Source: Xanthomonas cissicola (GTDB taxonomy: Bacteria > Pseudomonadota > Gammaproteobacteria > Xanthomonadales > Xanthomonadaceae). Taken from it: a stretch of 49,711 nt of DNA. Shown piece after piece: positions 8,284 to 17,518 of this stretch. How positions within the stretch are numbered: the first letter of the stretch is position 1; each line of letters begins with the position of its first letter. Below the pieces are notes generated by a model. That model was given only the letters and a program-made list of their open reading frames with translations, ran no database searches and had not been told where the DNA came from. The translations under genes and the position numbers were made by a program. The stretch is taken from NCBI RefSeq assembly GCF_008801575.1, contig NZ_VZPL01000033.1, positions 1 to 49,711 of the forward strand, written 5' to 3'.

Positions 8284-9797
8284 ACGTTGCTAGTTCTTCG
8301 ACCCAGATGCTGCGCCCGCGCTCGATGCGCCTGGCACAGCCGCTCGTCATCACCGCCCTGGCACTGGCGTTGGCCGCCTGCGCCAGCAGCCGTGGCCTGA
8401 ATCCGCAAGGCACCGTGCTGGATCCGAGCACGCTGCATGCAGAGCGCACCCTGGCGCAGCAAACCACGCTGAGTCCGGCCGCATGGCCGGCCAGCGATTG
8501 GTGGCGCGCGCTGGGCGATGCGCAGCTGGACGCGCTGATCGCCGAAGGCCTGCAGCACAGCCCCAGCCTCGCGGCGGCCGATGCGCGCCTACACCAGGGG
8601 CAGGCACGTATCGGCAGTGCGCAGGCCGAGCGCGGCCCCAGCCTCTCGGTGTCCGGTGGCTACACCGGCCTGCAGCTACCTGAATCCATGGTCGGCGAAG
8701 AGCTCGGCGGCAGCTATGGCGGCAGCGCGCAGGTCGTGCTGGATTTCCGCTACGGCATCGATCTGTGGGGCGGCAAGCGCAGCGCGTGGGAAGCGGCAGT
8801 CGACCAAGCGCATGCCGCCGAAGTGGATGCGCAGGCGGCACGATTGAACCTGTCGTCGGCGATTGCCGAAGGCTATGCGCAGCTTGCGTACGCGTGGAGC
8901 CTGCACGACCTGGCCAACGACGAATTGAGCCGTGCGCAGAAGACCCTGGAGCTGACCCGGCAACGCCGCAGCGCCGGCATCGACAGCGAGTTGCAGGTGC
9001 GTCAGGCGCAAGCGCGCGTACCGGCTGCGCAGCAGCAGTTGCAATCGGCGCAGCAGCAGATCGACGAAGCCCGCACCGCGCTGGCCGCCTTGGTCGGGCA
9101 GGGCCCGGATCGCGGTTTGGACATTGCCCGGCCTGTATTCGGTGCGGGCATCGCCACGCAGTTGCCGAGCATGCTGCCGGCCGATCTGCTGGGCCGTCGC
9201 CCCGACGTGGTGGCGGCACGCTGGCGCGTGGAGGCGGCCGACAAGGACATCGCAGTCGCCAAGACCCGCTTCTATCCCAGCCTCAACCTCACCGCGCTGG
9301 GCGGTGTGATCAACCCGGATGTCGGCAAGTTGCTGGAAAGCGGCTCGGTGTTCGGACTGGTCGCGCCGGCGTTGAGCCTGCCGATCTTCGACGGCGGCAA
9401 GCTGCGCGCCAATCTGGCCGGCAGCGATGCGCAATACGACCTGGCCGTGGCCGACTACAACCAGAAAGTGATCTCCGCGCTGCGCGAAGTGGCCGACCAG
9501 GTCACCGCCGTGCGTTCGCTGGAGCTACGCGCGCAGGCGCAGAACGACGCCGTGCAGACAGCCACGGCCGCTTTCGATCTGGCGCAGCAGCGCTACCGTG
9601 CCGGCATCGGCAGCTATCTGGACGTGCTCAGCGTGCAGGAGCAGTTGCTCGTCGCACGCCAACGCATGGCCGGGCTGCAGTCGCAACAACTTCTCGCCTC
9701 GGTGAGGTTGCAGCGTGCGCTGGGCGGCGGATTCACGCCGGAGCCCGCACGCGATACCGCACGCACCGCGCCCACTTCCGCACAACCGAATTCCTGA
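8280..9797 (+). CDS. Outer-membrane efflux lipoprotein, NodT/OprM family
   Basis: This 505-aa outer-membrane factor supplies the TolC-like exit duct of a tripartite pump. The N-terminus has a lipoprotein signal ending LALAAC, so Cys34 should be lipidated. The body has the two repeated OEP halves with long coiled coils (residues about 60-250 and 270-470) and the family signatures LPADLLGRRPDVVAARWRVE and RYRAGIGSYLDVLSVQ. The ATG at 8280 overlaps the stop of the MarR gene. It sits second in the operon ahead of emrA and emrB, so it should act with them. No lesion is visible in this gene. Confidence 0.93.
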   Translation: MNVASSSTQMLRPRSMRLAQPLVITALALALAACASSRGLNPQGTVLDPSTLHAERTLAQQTTLSPAAWPASDWWRALGDAQLDALIAEGLQHSPSLAAADARLHQGQARIGSAQAERGPSLSVSGGYTGLQLPESMVGEELGGSYGGSAQVVLDFRYGIDLWGGKRSAWEAAVDQAHAAEVDAQAARLNLSSAIAEGYAQLAYAWSLHDLANDELSRAQKTLELTRQRRSAGIDSELQVRQAQARVPAAQQQLQSAQQQIDEARTALAALVGQGPDRGLDIARPVFGAGIATQLPSMLPADLLGRRPDVVAARWRVEAADKDIAVAKTRFYPSLNLTALGGVINPDVGKLLESGSVFGLVAPALSLPIFDGGKLRANLAGSDAQYDLAVADYNQKVISALREVADQVTAVRSLELRAQAQNDAVQTATAAFDLAQQRYRAGIGSYLDVLSVQEQLLVARQRMAGLQSQQLLASVRLQRALGGGFTPEPARDTARTAPTSAQPNS

Positions 9798-9807
9798 GAC
9801 ATCGACG

Positions 9808-11001
9808 ATGAGCCAGACGACTTCAACTTCTCCTCAACCCGCACCGGCCGCGCCCAGCAAGCGCCGTGCTGCGCTGCGCATCGTGGCCATTGTGGTGATC
9901 CTGGCGATCATCGGGCTGGTGGCGTGGTACTTCCTGGTCGGCCGTTGGCACGAAGACACCGACGACGCGTATGTGCAGGGCAATCAAGTGCAGATCACCC
10001 CGATGGTGGGCGGTACCGTGGTCAGCATCGGCGCCGAAGACGGCATGCGCGTGGAGCGCGGCCAGTTGCTGGTGCAGCTGGATCCGGCCGACACCGAGGT
10101 CGCCTTGCAGCAGGCCGAAGCCAACCTGGCCAAGACCGTGCGTCAGGTGCGCGGTCTGTATCGCACCGTGGAAGGTGCGCAAGCCGAATTGTCCGCACGC
10201 GAAGTCACGCTGCGCAGCGCGCGTTCGGACTTCGCGCGGCGTAAGGATCTGGCCGCCACCGGCGCGATCTCCAACGAAGAACTGGCACATGCCCGCGACG
10301 AACTGGCCGCCGCCGAAGCGGCCGTGAGCGGCTCGCGCGAGAGCCTGGAGCGTAACCGTGCGTTGGTGGACGACAGCGCGGTGGCCAACCAGCCGGACGT
10401 GCAGACCGCCGCCGCACAGCTGCGTCAGGCGTATTTGAATCATGCGCGCACCGGCGTGGTGGCGCCGGTGTCCGGCTATGTCGCCCGGCGCTCGGCGCAG
10501 GTGGGTCAGCGCGTGCAGCCGGGCAGCGTGTTGATGGCGGTGGTGCCGCTGGAGCAGGTGCGGGTGGAAGCCAATTTCAAGGAAACCCAGCTCAAGCACA
10601 TGCGCCTGGGCCAGGAAGTGGAACTGCATTCTGATCTGTACGGCGGCGGCGTCAGCTACACCGGCCGTATCCAGAGCCTGGGCCTGGGCACCGGCAGCGC
10701 GTTCTCTCTATTGCCGGCGCAAAACGCCAGCGGTAACTGGATCAAGATCGTGCAGCGTGTGCCGGTGCGCATTGCGGTGGATTCCAAGCAGCTTGCCAGC
10801 AATCCGCTGCGGATTGGTCTGTCGATGAAGGTGGATGTAAACCTGCACGATCAGCAGGGCAGTGTGCTGCCGACCAAGGTCGCCAACGGCGCGGTGTTCG
10901 CCACCGACGTGTATGCGCAGCAGCTCAAGGCTGCCGACGCCGACATCCAACGCATCATCCAGGACAACCTGCCGTCGCAGGCTGCCAGCAAGGCGGGCTA
11001 A
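9808..11001 (+). CDS. emrA: EmrA-like membrane fusion protein (HlyD family)
   Basis: A 397-aa periplasmic adaptor that links an inner-membrane MFS pump to the outer-membrane duct. One transmembrane anchor lies at about 23-43 (LRIVAIVVILAIIGLVAWYF), followed by the family signature TDDAYVQGNQVQITP (51-65), a coiled-coil hairpin (about 95-205) and the beta-barrel region with VAPVSGYVARRSAQVGQRVQ. Its length and domain order match EmrA/VceA proteins. It begins 10 bp after the NodT gene and ends 6 bp before emrB. It appears intact, but its partner pump is frameshifted. Confidence 0.95.
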   Translation: MSQTTSTSPQPAPAAPSKRRAALRIVAIVVILAIIGLVAWYFLVGRWHEDTDDAYVQGNQVQITPMVGGTVVSIGAEDGMRVERGQLLVQLDPADTEVALQQAEANLAKTVRQVRGLYRTVEGAQAELSAREVTLRSARSDFARRKDLAATGAISNEELAHARDELAAAEAAVSGSRESLERNRALVDDSAVANQPDVQTAAAQLRQAYLNHARTGVVAPVSGYVARRSAQVGQRVQPGSVLMAVVPLEQVRVEANFKETQLKHMRLGQEVELHSDLYGGGVSYTGRIQSLGLGTGSAFSLLPAQNASGNWIKIVQRVPVRIAVDSKQLASNPLRIGLSMKVDVNLHDQQGSVLPTKVANGAVFATDVYAQQLKAADADIQRIIQDNLPSQAASKAG

Positions 11002-11007
11002 GCCACC

Positions 11008-12596
11008 ATGTCTTCGCAAGCTCCCACCGCTTCCGGCGGCCCGGCGGCACCGGCGCCAGCGGCCGGTTTTCGCCCGGCCAGCGTGGCGTTGTGCACCGTG
11101 GGCCTGGCCATGGCCTCGTTCATGCAGGTGCTGGACACCACCATCGCCAACGTCTCGCTGCCGACCATCGCCGGCAACCTCGGCGCCAGTTCGCAGCAGG
11201 CCACCTGGGTGATCACCTCGTTCGCCGTCAGCACCGCCATTGCGTTGCCGCTGACCGGCTGGTTGAGTCGCCGGTTTGGCGAAACCAGGTTGTTTGTGTG
11301 GTCCACGCTGGCGTTCACCATTGCCTCGCTGCTGTGCGGTCTGGCGCAGAGCATGGGGATGCTGGTGGTGGCGCGCGCGCTGCAAGGATTCGTTGCCGGG
11401 CCGATGTATCCCATCACCCAGAGTCTGCTGGTGTCGATCTATCCGCGCGAAAAACGCGGGCAGGCGCTGGCGTTGCTGGCGATGATTACCGTGGTGGCCC
11501 CGATCGCCGGGCCGATTCTCGGCGGCTGGATCACCGACAACTACAGCTGGGAATGGATCTTCCTGATCAACGTGCCGCTGGGCATCATCGCCAGCAGTAT
11601 CGTGGGTTCGCAGTTGCGGCATCGCCCCGAACAGCTCGAAAAGCCGCGCATGGATTACATCGGCCTGATCCTGCTGGTGGTCGGCGTGGGCGCCCTGCAG
11701 CTGGTGCTGGATCTGGGCAATGACGAAGACTGGTTCTCTTCGGACAAGATCGTGGTGTTGGCCTGCATTGCGGCAGTAGCGTTGGTGGTGTTCGTAATCT
11801 GGGAGTTGACCGACAAGGATCCCATCGTCGATCTCAAGCTGTTCCGGCATCGCAATTTCCGCGCTGGCACGCTGGCACGCTGGCAATGGTGGTCGCATAT
11901 GCCGCGTTCTTCAGCGTGAGCCTGCTGATCCCGCAATGGCTGCAACGCGATATGGGGTACACCGCGATCTGGGCCGGCCTGGCCACCGCGCCGATCGGCA
12001 TCCTGCCGGTGCTGATGACGCCATTCGTCGGCAAATACGCGCTGCGCTTCGACCTGCGCATGCTGGCCACCATCGCCTTTATCTTCATGTCCTTCACCAG
12101 CTTCTTCCGCTCCAATTTCAACCTGCAGGTGGACTTCGGCCATGTGGCCACGATCCAGTTGGTGATGGGTGTGGGCGTGGCATTGTTCTTCATGCCGGTG
12201 TTGCAGATCCTGTTGTCGGATCTGGACGGTCGCGAGATTGCGGCCGGCTCCGGCCTGGCCACCTTCCTGCGCACGTTGGGCGGTAGCTTTGCCGCATCGT
12301 TGACCACGTATCTGTGGGCACGCCGTACCCAGGTACACCACGCGCACATCACCGAGCACATTTCGGTGTACACGCCCGGCATGCAGGAGCAGGTCACTGC
12401 GATGGGGCAGGGCGACCTGCAACGCGGCGCGGCATCGCTCAATAACATGATCAACCACCAGGCTTCGCAGATGGGTTTCAACGACATCTTCTATCTGCTT
12501 GGATGGACCTTCCTGGCGATCATCTTCTTCTTGTGGCTGGCAAAACCGCCGTTCGGTGCCGGGGCCGGGAGTGCGGCGGCGGCCGGGGGGCATTGA
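11008..12596 (+). pseudogene. emrB: EmrB-like MFS drug efflux pump (DHA2, 14 TM), disrupted by 8-bp duplication
   Basis: EmrB-type antiporters expel hydrophobic drugs and uncouplers through EmrA and an outer-membrane factor. The first 292 codons encode the N-terminal helices, including the DHA2 signature LDTTIANVSLPTIAG and motif A GWLSRRFGETRLF. The frame then breaks in GCTGGCAC-GCTGGCAC-GCTGGCA (11863-11885) and stops at 11919. The rest (MVVAYAAFFSVSLLIPQW onward) continues in another frame to 12596. Removing one 8-bp unit joins FRAGTLA to MVVAYAAF and gives exactly 527 codons. The operon therefore makes regulator, duct and adaptor but no full pump unless slippage restores the frame. Internal restart at the ATG at 11886 could give a C-terminal half, though no ribosome site is obvious. 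Confidence 0.92.
11863..11885 (+). repeat. Three-unit 8-bp tandem repeat inside emrB
   Basis: The units GCTGGCAC, GCTGGCAC and GCTGGCA(A) abut. Two units are expected from the protein (RAGTLA-MVVA); the third unit adds 8 bp and shifts the frame. Short direct repeats of this kind can gain or lose units by replication slippage. Confidence 0.95.
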
Positions 12597-12613
12597 GCGA
12601 CGTTGCGGGTTGA

Positions 12614-12651
12614 ACAACGAAAACCCCACTCGAATGCGGGGTTTTCGTTGT
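12614..12651. terminator. Rho-independent terminator after emrB
   Basis: ACAACGAAAACCCC and GGGGTTTTCGTTGT form a perfect 14-bp stem around a 10-nt loop, 17 bp after the emrB stop. The T-rich right arm suits the plus strand and the A-rich left arm would also serve minus-strand transcripts, so it may be bidirectional. Confidence 0.85.
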
Positions 12652-12762
12652 GACGGATTTGACGAGCTTGGCCGATTGCCGCAGCGCCGAGCCGGTCGAT
12701 GCGACGCATGACCTGCCGCAGACGCTGGCAAATGCGGATGTCGCAACCCGAATGCCCAAACG

Positions 12763-12791
12763 CAAAAAACCCCGCCGAAGCGAGGTTTTTT
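12763..12791 (-). terminator. Terminator of tRNA-Leu
   Basis: On the minus strand CCTCGC-TTCG-GCGGGG is followed by TTTTTTG, a GC stem with a stable TTCG loop and U-tract, about 20 bp after the tRNA 3' end. Confidence 0.85.
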
Positions 12792-12809
12792 ACGATCTAC
12801 CGTGAGTCG

Positions 12810-12896
12810 TGGTGCCCAGGAGAGGACTCGAACCTCCACGAAGTTGCCCCCGCTAGCACCTGAAGCTAGTGCGTCTACCAATTCCGCCACCTGGGC
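12810..12896 (-). tRNA. tRNA-Leu (anticodon CAG)
   Basis: The minus strand folds as a class II tRNA with a long variable arm. Acceptor GCCCAGG pairs with CCTGGGC; the discriminator is A and CCA is encoded (12812-12810). The anticodon stem is CTAGC/GCTAG around the loop TTCAGGT, giving anticodon CAG, which reads the CUG leucine codon, the dominant Leu codon in this GC-rich genome. The T arm contains the canonical GGTTCGAGTCC. It has its own promoter and terminator and stands alone between emrB and bglX. Confidence 0.96.
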
Positions 12897-12910
12897 AACT
12901 CAGGGGGCGA

Positions 12911-12939
12911 ATTGTGCAAGCTGCGCGCGAGACTGTCAA
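12911..12939 (-). promoter_or_regulatory. Promoter of tRNA-Leu
   Basis: On the minus strand a perfect TTGACA (12939-12934) is separated by exactly 17 bp from CACAAT (12916-12911). A GC-rich discriminator (TCGCCCCC) follows, as is usual for stringently controlled stable-RNA promoters. The predicted start is near 12904, about 8 nt before the mature 5' end. Confidence 0.8.
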
Positions 12940-13037
12940 CGCACGCGGCACATTTTTTTCGTCTCCCCATACGCGGCACGGCAACGAACCAGTCCGATGG
13001 TGGCGCACGCATGCATCGGTGCCTGCACCACGTGCGC

Positions 13038-15284
13038 TCACGGCAACTGTGCCGCCTGCAGCGTGACCTCCGCAGTTTGCACCGGCTCGCTCGCCGAACG
13101 CGCCAGTTGCACGCGGTAAGTGCCCGCGGCGATCGTCCAGCGACGTGCCTTGGCATCGAAATCGGCCAAGGTCTTGGGTTCTGCGACGACCTGCACGCTG
13201 CGTTTTTCGCCAGGCTTTAGCGTGAGCTTTTGCCAGCCGATCAGCCGCAGCGGGGTGGCGTGGCTGTCGGGCAGGGCGACGTAGAGCTGCGGCACGGCGG
13301 CGCCTTCGCGCGGGCCGGTATTCTCCACCTCGAAGCTGGCGGTGAGCTGGCTGCCGCGTGCATCCACCTGTAGCCCGCCCATGCGGAACTGTGTGTACGA
13401 CAGGCCATGGCCGAACGGGTAGCGTGGTGTCAGCTTGCGCGCGGCGAACCACTTGTAACCGACATTGGCGCCTTCGATGGCGTAGTCGATGCTGTCTTCG
13501 CCCGGCTTGGCCGGCTTGAAGCCCAGCCCCGGAATCGACGGGCGCGGCAGCTGCGACTCGTCCACCGGCCAGGTCACCGGCAGGTGGCCGGAAGGATTCA
13601 CCGCGCCGGTCAGCAGGTTGGCGATCGCCTCGCCGCCGCCGATGCCCGGATACCACGCCTGCAACACCGCCGGCACGCGTTCGGCCCACGGCATGCGCAC
13701 CGGTCCATTGGTTTCCAGCACCACGGTGGTCTTCGGGTTGGCCTTGGCCACGGTCTCGATCAACGCGTCCTGGTTGTCGGGCAAGCGCATGTCCGGCAGA
13801 TCCACCGATTCGGCGGCCCACTGGGTGGCGAACACGATCGCCACATCGGCCGCCTTGGCGGCGCGTGCGGCCGCGGCGCGGTCGGTGCCGTCCAGGTAAT
13901 CGATCTGCACGTTCGGCAGTGCCGCACGCAGTGCCTGCAGCGGTGAGGACGGATGGATGATCACCGGGCCGGGCCAGGTGGTCGGCGTGATGCCCGGTAC
14001 CGCGTTGCCGCCGTTGATGGTGTAGTCCACGCGCGAAGAGCCGCCGCCGGACATCACGCCCTTGTCGGCGTAGCCGCCGATCACCGCGATGCGGCGCACG
14101 TCATTGGACAGCGGCAACGCGGCCTGCTCGTTACGCAGCAACACGCTGCCTTCTTCGGCCACGCGCTGCGCAGCCAGAAGACCGGCCTTGCCATCGATGG
14201 GTTGACGCTGGGTAGGATGATCGAAGGCGCCGTGCGCGAACAGGCTGCGCAGCACGCGCTTGACCATGTCGTCGAAACGCGCGCGCGGCACCACGCCGGC
14301 AGACACCGCCATGCGTAACGGCGCATCGAAAAACACTGCCGCGTCGAACACTTCGCCGGCCGATTGTTGATCCAGCCCGGCCAACGCCGCCTTGGATCCG
14401 CTATGCACGCCGCCCCAATCGGACATCACGTACCCGGGGTATTTCCATTCCTGCTTGAGCACCTGGTTGAGCAGGTAATCGTGCTCGCAACCGTAGATAC
14501 CGTTGATCTTGTTGTACGAACACATCACCGAGGCCGGGTCGCCGATCTTCAGCGCAATCTCGAAGGCCAGCAGGTCGGATTCGTGCATCGCCTGCTCGCC
14601 GATCTGCGCGCTGTGAAAATTGCGCCGCGTTTCCATGTCGTTGAGTGCGAAGTGCTTCATCGTGGAAAGCACATGTTCGCTTTGCACGCCGCGAATCGAT
14701 TCGCCAACCATGGTGCCGGCCAGCAACGGATCTTCACCCGCGTATTCGAAATTGCGCCCATTACGCGGGTCGCGCTGCAGATTGACGCTGCCGGCGAGCA
14801 ACACGTTGAAGCCCTGCTGCCAGGATTCGCGGCCCATGGTCTTGCCGCCGGTATACGCCAGTTGCCGATTCCAGCTCGATGCGGTCGACGGTCCCGACGG
14901 CATCGCGGTGGCGTAATCGCCCTTGCGGATGCCGCCGGGGTTGGTCACGCCCACGCCGGCGTCGGCCAGTTGCTGGCCGGGAATGCCCAGACGCGGGATG
15001 CCGGGAACGTAGCCGGCCGAACCGAGCGCACCTTCGGGCTTGGGAATCTTGTCGGTGCCCAGGCCGAAATAACTGCGCAGCATCTGGAATTTTTCATCCT
15101 CGCTCATCTGCGCCAGCAGGCGGTCGGCGCGCTGGTCCGGGGTCAGTGCAGTGTCCATCCACGGCTGCGAAGATGGCGCGCCCTGCGCGACTGCCAGCGG
15201 TGCGGCGAGGGCGATGCCAAGGCCCATCACGACCGCCAGAACCAAGGGGCGCGGACGATTCTGATGGAATGTAAACGGTTTCAT
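13038..15284 (-). CDS. bglX: Secreted beta-glucosidase, glycoside hydrolase family 3
   Basis: This 748-aa GH3 enzyme hydrolyses terminal beta-glucosides or xylosides from plant cell-wall oligosaccharides. A signal peptide ends near AVA-QGAPSS (about residue 34), placing it in the periplasm or outside. The catalytic nucleophile is Asp289 in GYVMSDWGGVHSG. The (alpha/beta)8 domain (about 50-350) is followed by the alpha/beta sandwich with GGSSRVDY and a C-terminal FnIII-like domain (about 655-748). Start MKPFTFHQ is fixed by the signal; the frame open to 15650 is not protein-like. It lies 120-170 bp downstream of the M14 peptidase gene on the same strand and could be co-transcribed. The exact sugar specificity is not decidable; the symbol reflects similarity to BglX-type enzymes. 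Confidence 0.92.
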   Translation of the reverse strand: MKPFTFHQNRPRPLVLAVVMGLGIALAAPLAVAQGAPSSQPWMDTALTPDQRADRLLAQMSEDEKFQMLRSYFGLGTDKIPKPEGALGSAGYVPGIPRLGIPGQQLADAGVGVTNPGGIRKGDYATAMPSGPSTASSWNRQLAYTGGKTMGRESWQQGFNVLLAGSVNLQRDPRNGRNFEYAGEDPLLAGTMVGESIRGVQSEHVLSTMKHFALNDMETRRNFHSAQIGEQAMHESDLLAFEIALKIGDPASVMCSYNKINGIYGCEHDYLLNQVLKQEWKYPGYVMSDWGGVHSGSKAALAGLDQQSAGEVFDAAVFFDAPLRMAVSAGVVPRARFDDMVKRVLRSLFAHGAFDHPTQRQPIDGKAGLLAAQRVAEEGSVLLRNEQAALPLSNDVRRIAVIGGYADKGVMSGGGSSRVDYTINGGNAVPGITPTTWPGPVIIHPSSPLQALRAALPNVQIDYLDGTDRAAAARAAKAADVAIVFATQWAAESVDLPDMRLPDNQDALIETVAKANPKTTVVLETNGPVRMPWAERVPAVLQAWYPGIGGGEAIANLLTGAVNPSGHLPVTWPVDESQLPRPSIPGLGFKPAKPGEDSIDYAIEGANVGYKWFAARKLTPRYPFGHGLSYTQFRMGGLQVDARGSQLTASFEVENTGPREGAAVPQLYVALPDSHATPLRLIGWQKLTLKPGEKRSVQVVAEPKTLADFDAKARRWTIAAGTYRVQLARSASEPVQTAEVTLQAAQLP

Positions 15285-15454
15285 ATCGAGCTGTGGCACG
15301 GGATTTCCTTGTAGTGCTGGTTCAAGACATAAAGAGGGGCACCAAAATGCCCACATCGGGAGGGCGCGAGCATTCCGCGCCGACGCGTGCAGAATCGGCG
15401 GACGGTTAGAGGTCGGTCTGCGCGGTGCGGAGTACCGGGTAGAGCTGGTAGCGC

Positions 15455-17170
15455 TCACGATGCGTGGCGCTTGGCAAAAAATTCCAGCCGCGCCTGCGGG
15501 TTGTTGGCAAAGTCCGGGTCGCTGGCAATGCGCTGTTCGAACTGCGCCTTCAACGCGGCATCGCGCCCAAGCATGTCGCGCGCTACCTCTTCGGCGACAT
15601 AGGCTTCCATGTATTCCTTGCGCTCGAACGCGGTATTGAAAAAGCCCCACTGCAGCAGCGAATCCGGCGCCTGCGGTTCCAGGATCGCCATCACCAGACG
15701 CGCCTTGGGTTGGGCGATCGGCACGAACAAGGAGCCGGCCGGCACGCTGCGGGTTTCATTGCGCCATTGCCCGCTGAGTTCGACTGTCTGATGGCTTTCG
15801 TTGGAGCGTGCCGAGAACTTGACCGCGTCGGCGCGGAAGGTTTGCACCGGCCGCTCCGCCGCATTGCCGATGGTCGTGAATTGAATGCCATGCAGGCGCA
15901 GTTTTCCGCCGACCAAGGCGGCTTGCGCAGCCGGGACCAGGTAGCCGCCGCGTGGCGCATCCACCACCGCATCGGGTTTGATCTGACCGCGCAGCGGCAC
16001 CTTCCAGACTTGCGGCTTGCTCTCGTCGTAGCGCGTCATCAGCGCGCCGGAAATCGGCGACGGTGTGCGCGTATACGCGTAGCCACGAAACGCGACGGTG
16101 CGTGCGTCTGGGCCCGCAGCGAAGCTCAACGGTTCGGTCGTGCCGGCCAAACGTGTGGCGCGCTGATCGGCAGCCAATGCATCGGCGCGCCACTGGCTGC
16201 CATGGCGTGCGGCCTGCTGCAGCACCGAAACGATGGCATTGCGGGTGATCCGCACACGCGTGGGGTAATCCTTCCACGAATGCGTTTCCACCAACATGCC
16301 GAAGCGGTTGCGTAGCAGGAAATAGCCGTGCGAAAAGCGCGGCGGCGACACATCATCGGCGAAGCCGGAACTGGGGTCGTCTTCGTGCACGAAGGACGGG
16401 TAGTAGGGCAGCGGCAGCGAGCCCTGTTTTTTCAGGTCGGCAAGCACTGCGTCGCGCCAGCGGGTGCCATCGCGCTGCAAGGTCGTATCGCCGGCATGCA
16501 CCGGTTCCACCTGCACTGACACATCGTGCTCGAACTTGGCACCGTCGGTGACGTGCAGGTCTACGACCATCAGCGGGTCCCACTGCTGCACCAGTTGCAG
16601 CATGGCCTGCATTTCCGGCGCGTCCGCTTTGACGTAATCGCGGTTGAGATTGAGGTTCTGCGCCGTGGTGCGCCAGCCCATCTGTTCGGGGCCGCGCTGG
16701 TTGGGGCGGTTCCAGGCACCGAAGCGCTCATGTCCGTCGACGTTGAATACCGGTACGAACACCCACACCAGCTTGTCGAGCACGCCGTTGCCGGCCTTGC
16801 CGTCGAGCAACTCGCGCAGAGCAAGAAAGCCCGCATCCTTGCCATCGATCTCGCCGGCATGGATGCCGCCCTGGACCAAGACCACCGGCAACTTGCGTTG
16901 CGCGGCCGATTGCGGGTCGAGCGCGCCACTGGTGGAGGCGATCAGGGCCTTCATCGGCCTGCCCTCGGGCGTAGTGCCGAACTGGATGCAACGCACGGCC
17001 TGCGGGTAGCGCTGCGCAAACGCATCGCACAATGCAATGACTTCGTCGTAGCGGCCGGTCTGGATAAAACCGCTGCGCTCTGCCTGAGTGGTCAGCGGCG
17101 CGGCAGCCAGCGCGGCGGGGGCGGAAGTCAGCAGCAACAGGCTCAGGGCCAGGCGAGTGAAGCGGGGCAT
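15455..17170 (-). CDS. Secreted M14 zinc carboxypeptidase, C-terminus frameshifted
   Basis: 571 aa as read. A signal peptide (LALSLLLLTSAPAALAAAP, about 1-24) exports it. The M14 zinc site is complete: His104 and Glu107 in GGIHAGEIDG, His206 in VDLHVTDG, and the general base Glu295 in MLVETHSWKDY. These enzymes remove C-terminal residues from peptides. The frame ends at KRHAS-stop (15455). In the next frame the sequence continues HRERYQLYPVLRTAQTDL to TAA at 15406-15408. ERYxLYPVxR is the conserved family tail, normally preceded by a WD pair, so about 5 nt (coding for WD) appear to be missing. The core catalytic domain is intact and the protein may still work with a shortened tail. bglX follows on the same strand. 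Confidence 0.88.
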   Translation of the reverse strand: MPRFTRLALSLLLLTSAPAALAAAPLTTQAERSGFIQTGRYDEVIALCDAFAQRYPQAVRCIQFGTTPEGRPMKALIASTSGALDPQSAAQRKLPVVLVQGGIHAGEIDGKDAGFLALRELLDGKAGNGVLDKLVWVFVPVFNVDGHERFGAWNRPNQRGPEQMGWRTTAQNLNLNRDYVKADAPEMQAMLQLVQQWDPLMVVDLHVTDGAKFEHDVSVQVEPVHAGDTTLQRDGTRWRDAVLADLKKQGSLPLPYYPSFVHEDDPSSGFADDVSPPRFSHGYFLLRNRFGMLVETHSWKDYPTRVRITRNAIVSVLQQAARHGSQWRADALAADQRATRLAGTTEPLSFAAGPDARTVAFRGYAYTRTPSPISGALMTRYDESKPQVWKVPLRGQIKPDAVVDAPRGGYLVPAAQAALVGGKLRLHGIQFTTIGNAAERPVQTFRADAVKFSARSNESHQTVELSGQWRNETRSVPAGSLFVPIAQPKARLVMAILEPQAPDSLLQWGFFNTAFERKEYMEAYVAEEVARDMLGRDAALKAQFEQRIASDPDFANNPQARLEFFAKRHAS

Positions 17171-17518
17171 CCAGCGGTCCAGTGTTCCAGGAAAACGTTT
17201 GCAATGTAGCCGAGCCAGCGTGCAAGGCCAAACTGCACTGCGTCATGATCCTGCTGTGATCGGTGCCATGTGCGTGGGTTTCACCTGGACGCGGGGGCGG
17301 GTTTTCGTTGACCAGCTGAGCGACATTCGAGGTAGGCGCAAACGACGCGGAGGCTGTGCAACGCTTGGAGCAATGTCGTTTCCGGCCGGCCTGTAGGTCA
17401 TCGATCATGCCGAAGTGAGGTCCGCCAGCCGCATCCGCTCGGCGCCCGCGTCCGGCACTCCCGGGCGGGCGATGGCGGCCGGCGGGTGGGCGCCGGTACG
17501 ATAGGGCCTGTTTTCAGC
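17171..17518. other. Divergent intergenic region between the M14 peptidase and the POT transporter
   Basis: 348 bp with no convincing gene. It should hold promoters for both divergent genes. A TACGAT hexamer (17500-17505) lies just before the POT start, but I see no good -35 partner. Open frames here are short extensions of neighbouring frames. Confidence 0.4.

Noticed and set aside
11886..12596. Separate complete gene starting MVVAYAAF
   Set aside because: It is the C-terminal half of EmrB in a shifted frame with no ribosome site; removal of 8 bp fuses it to the upstream half.
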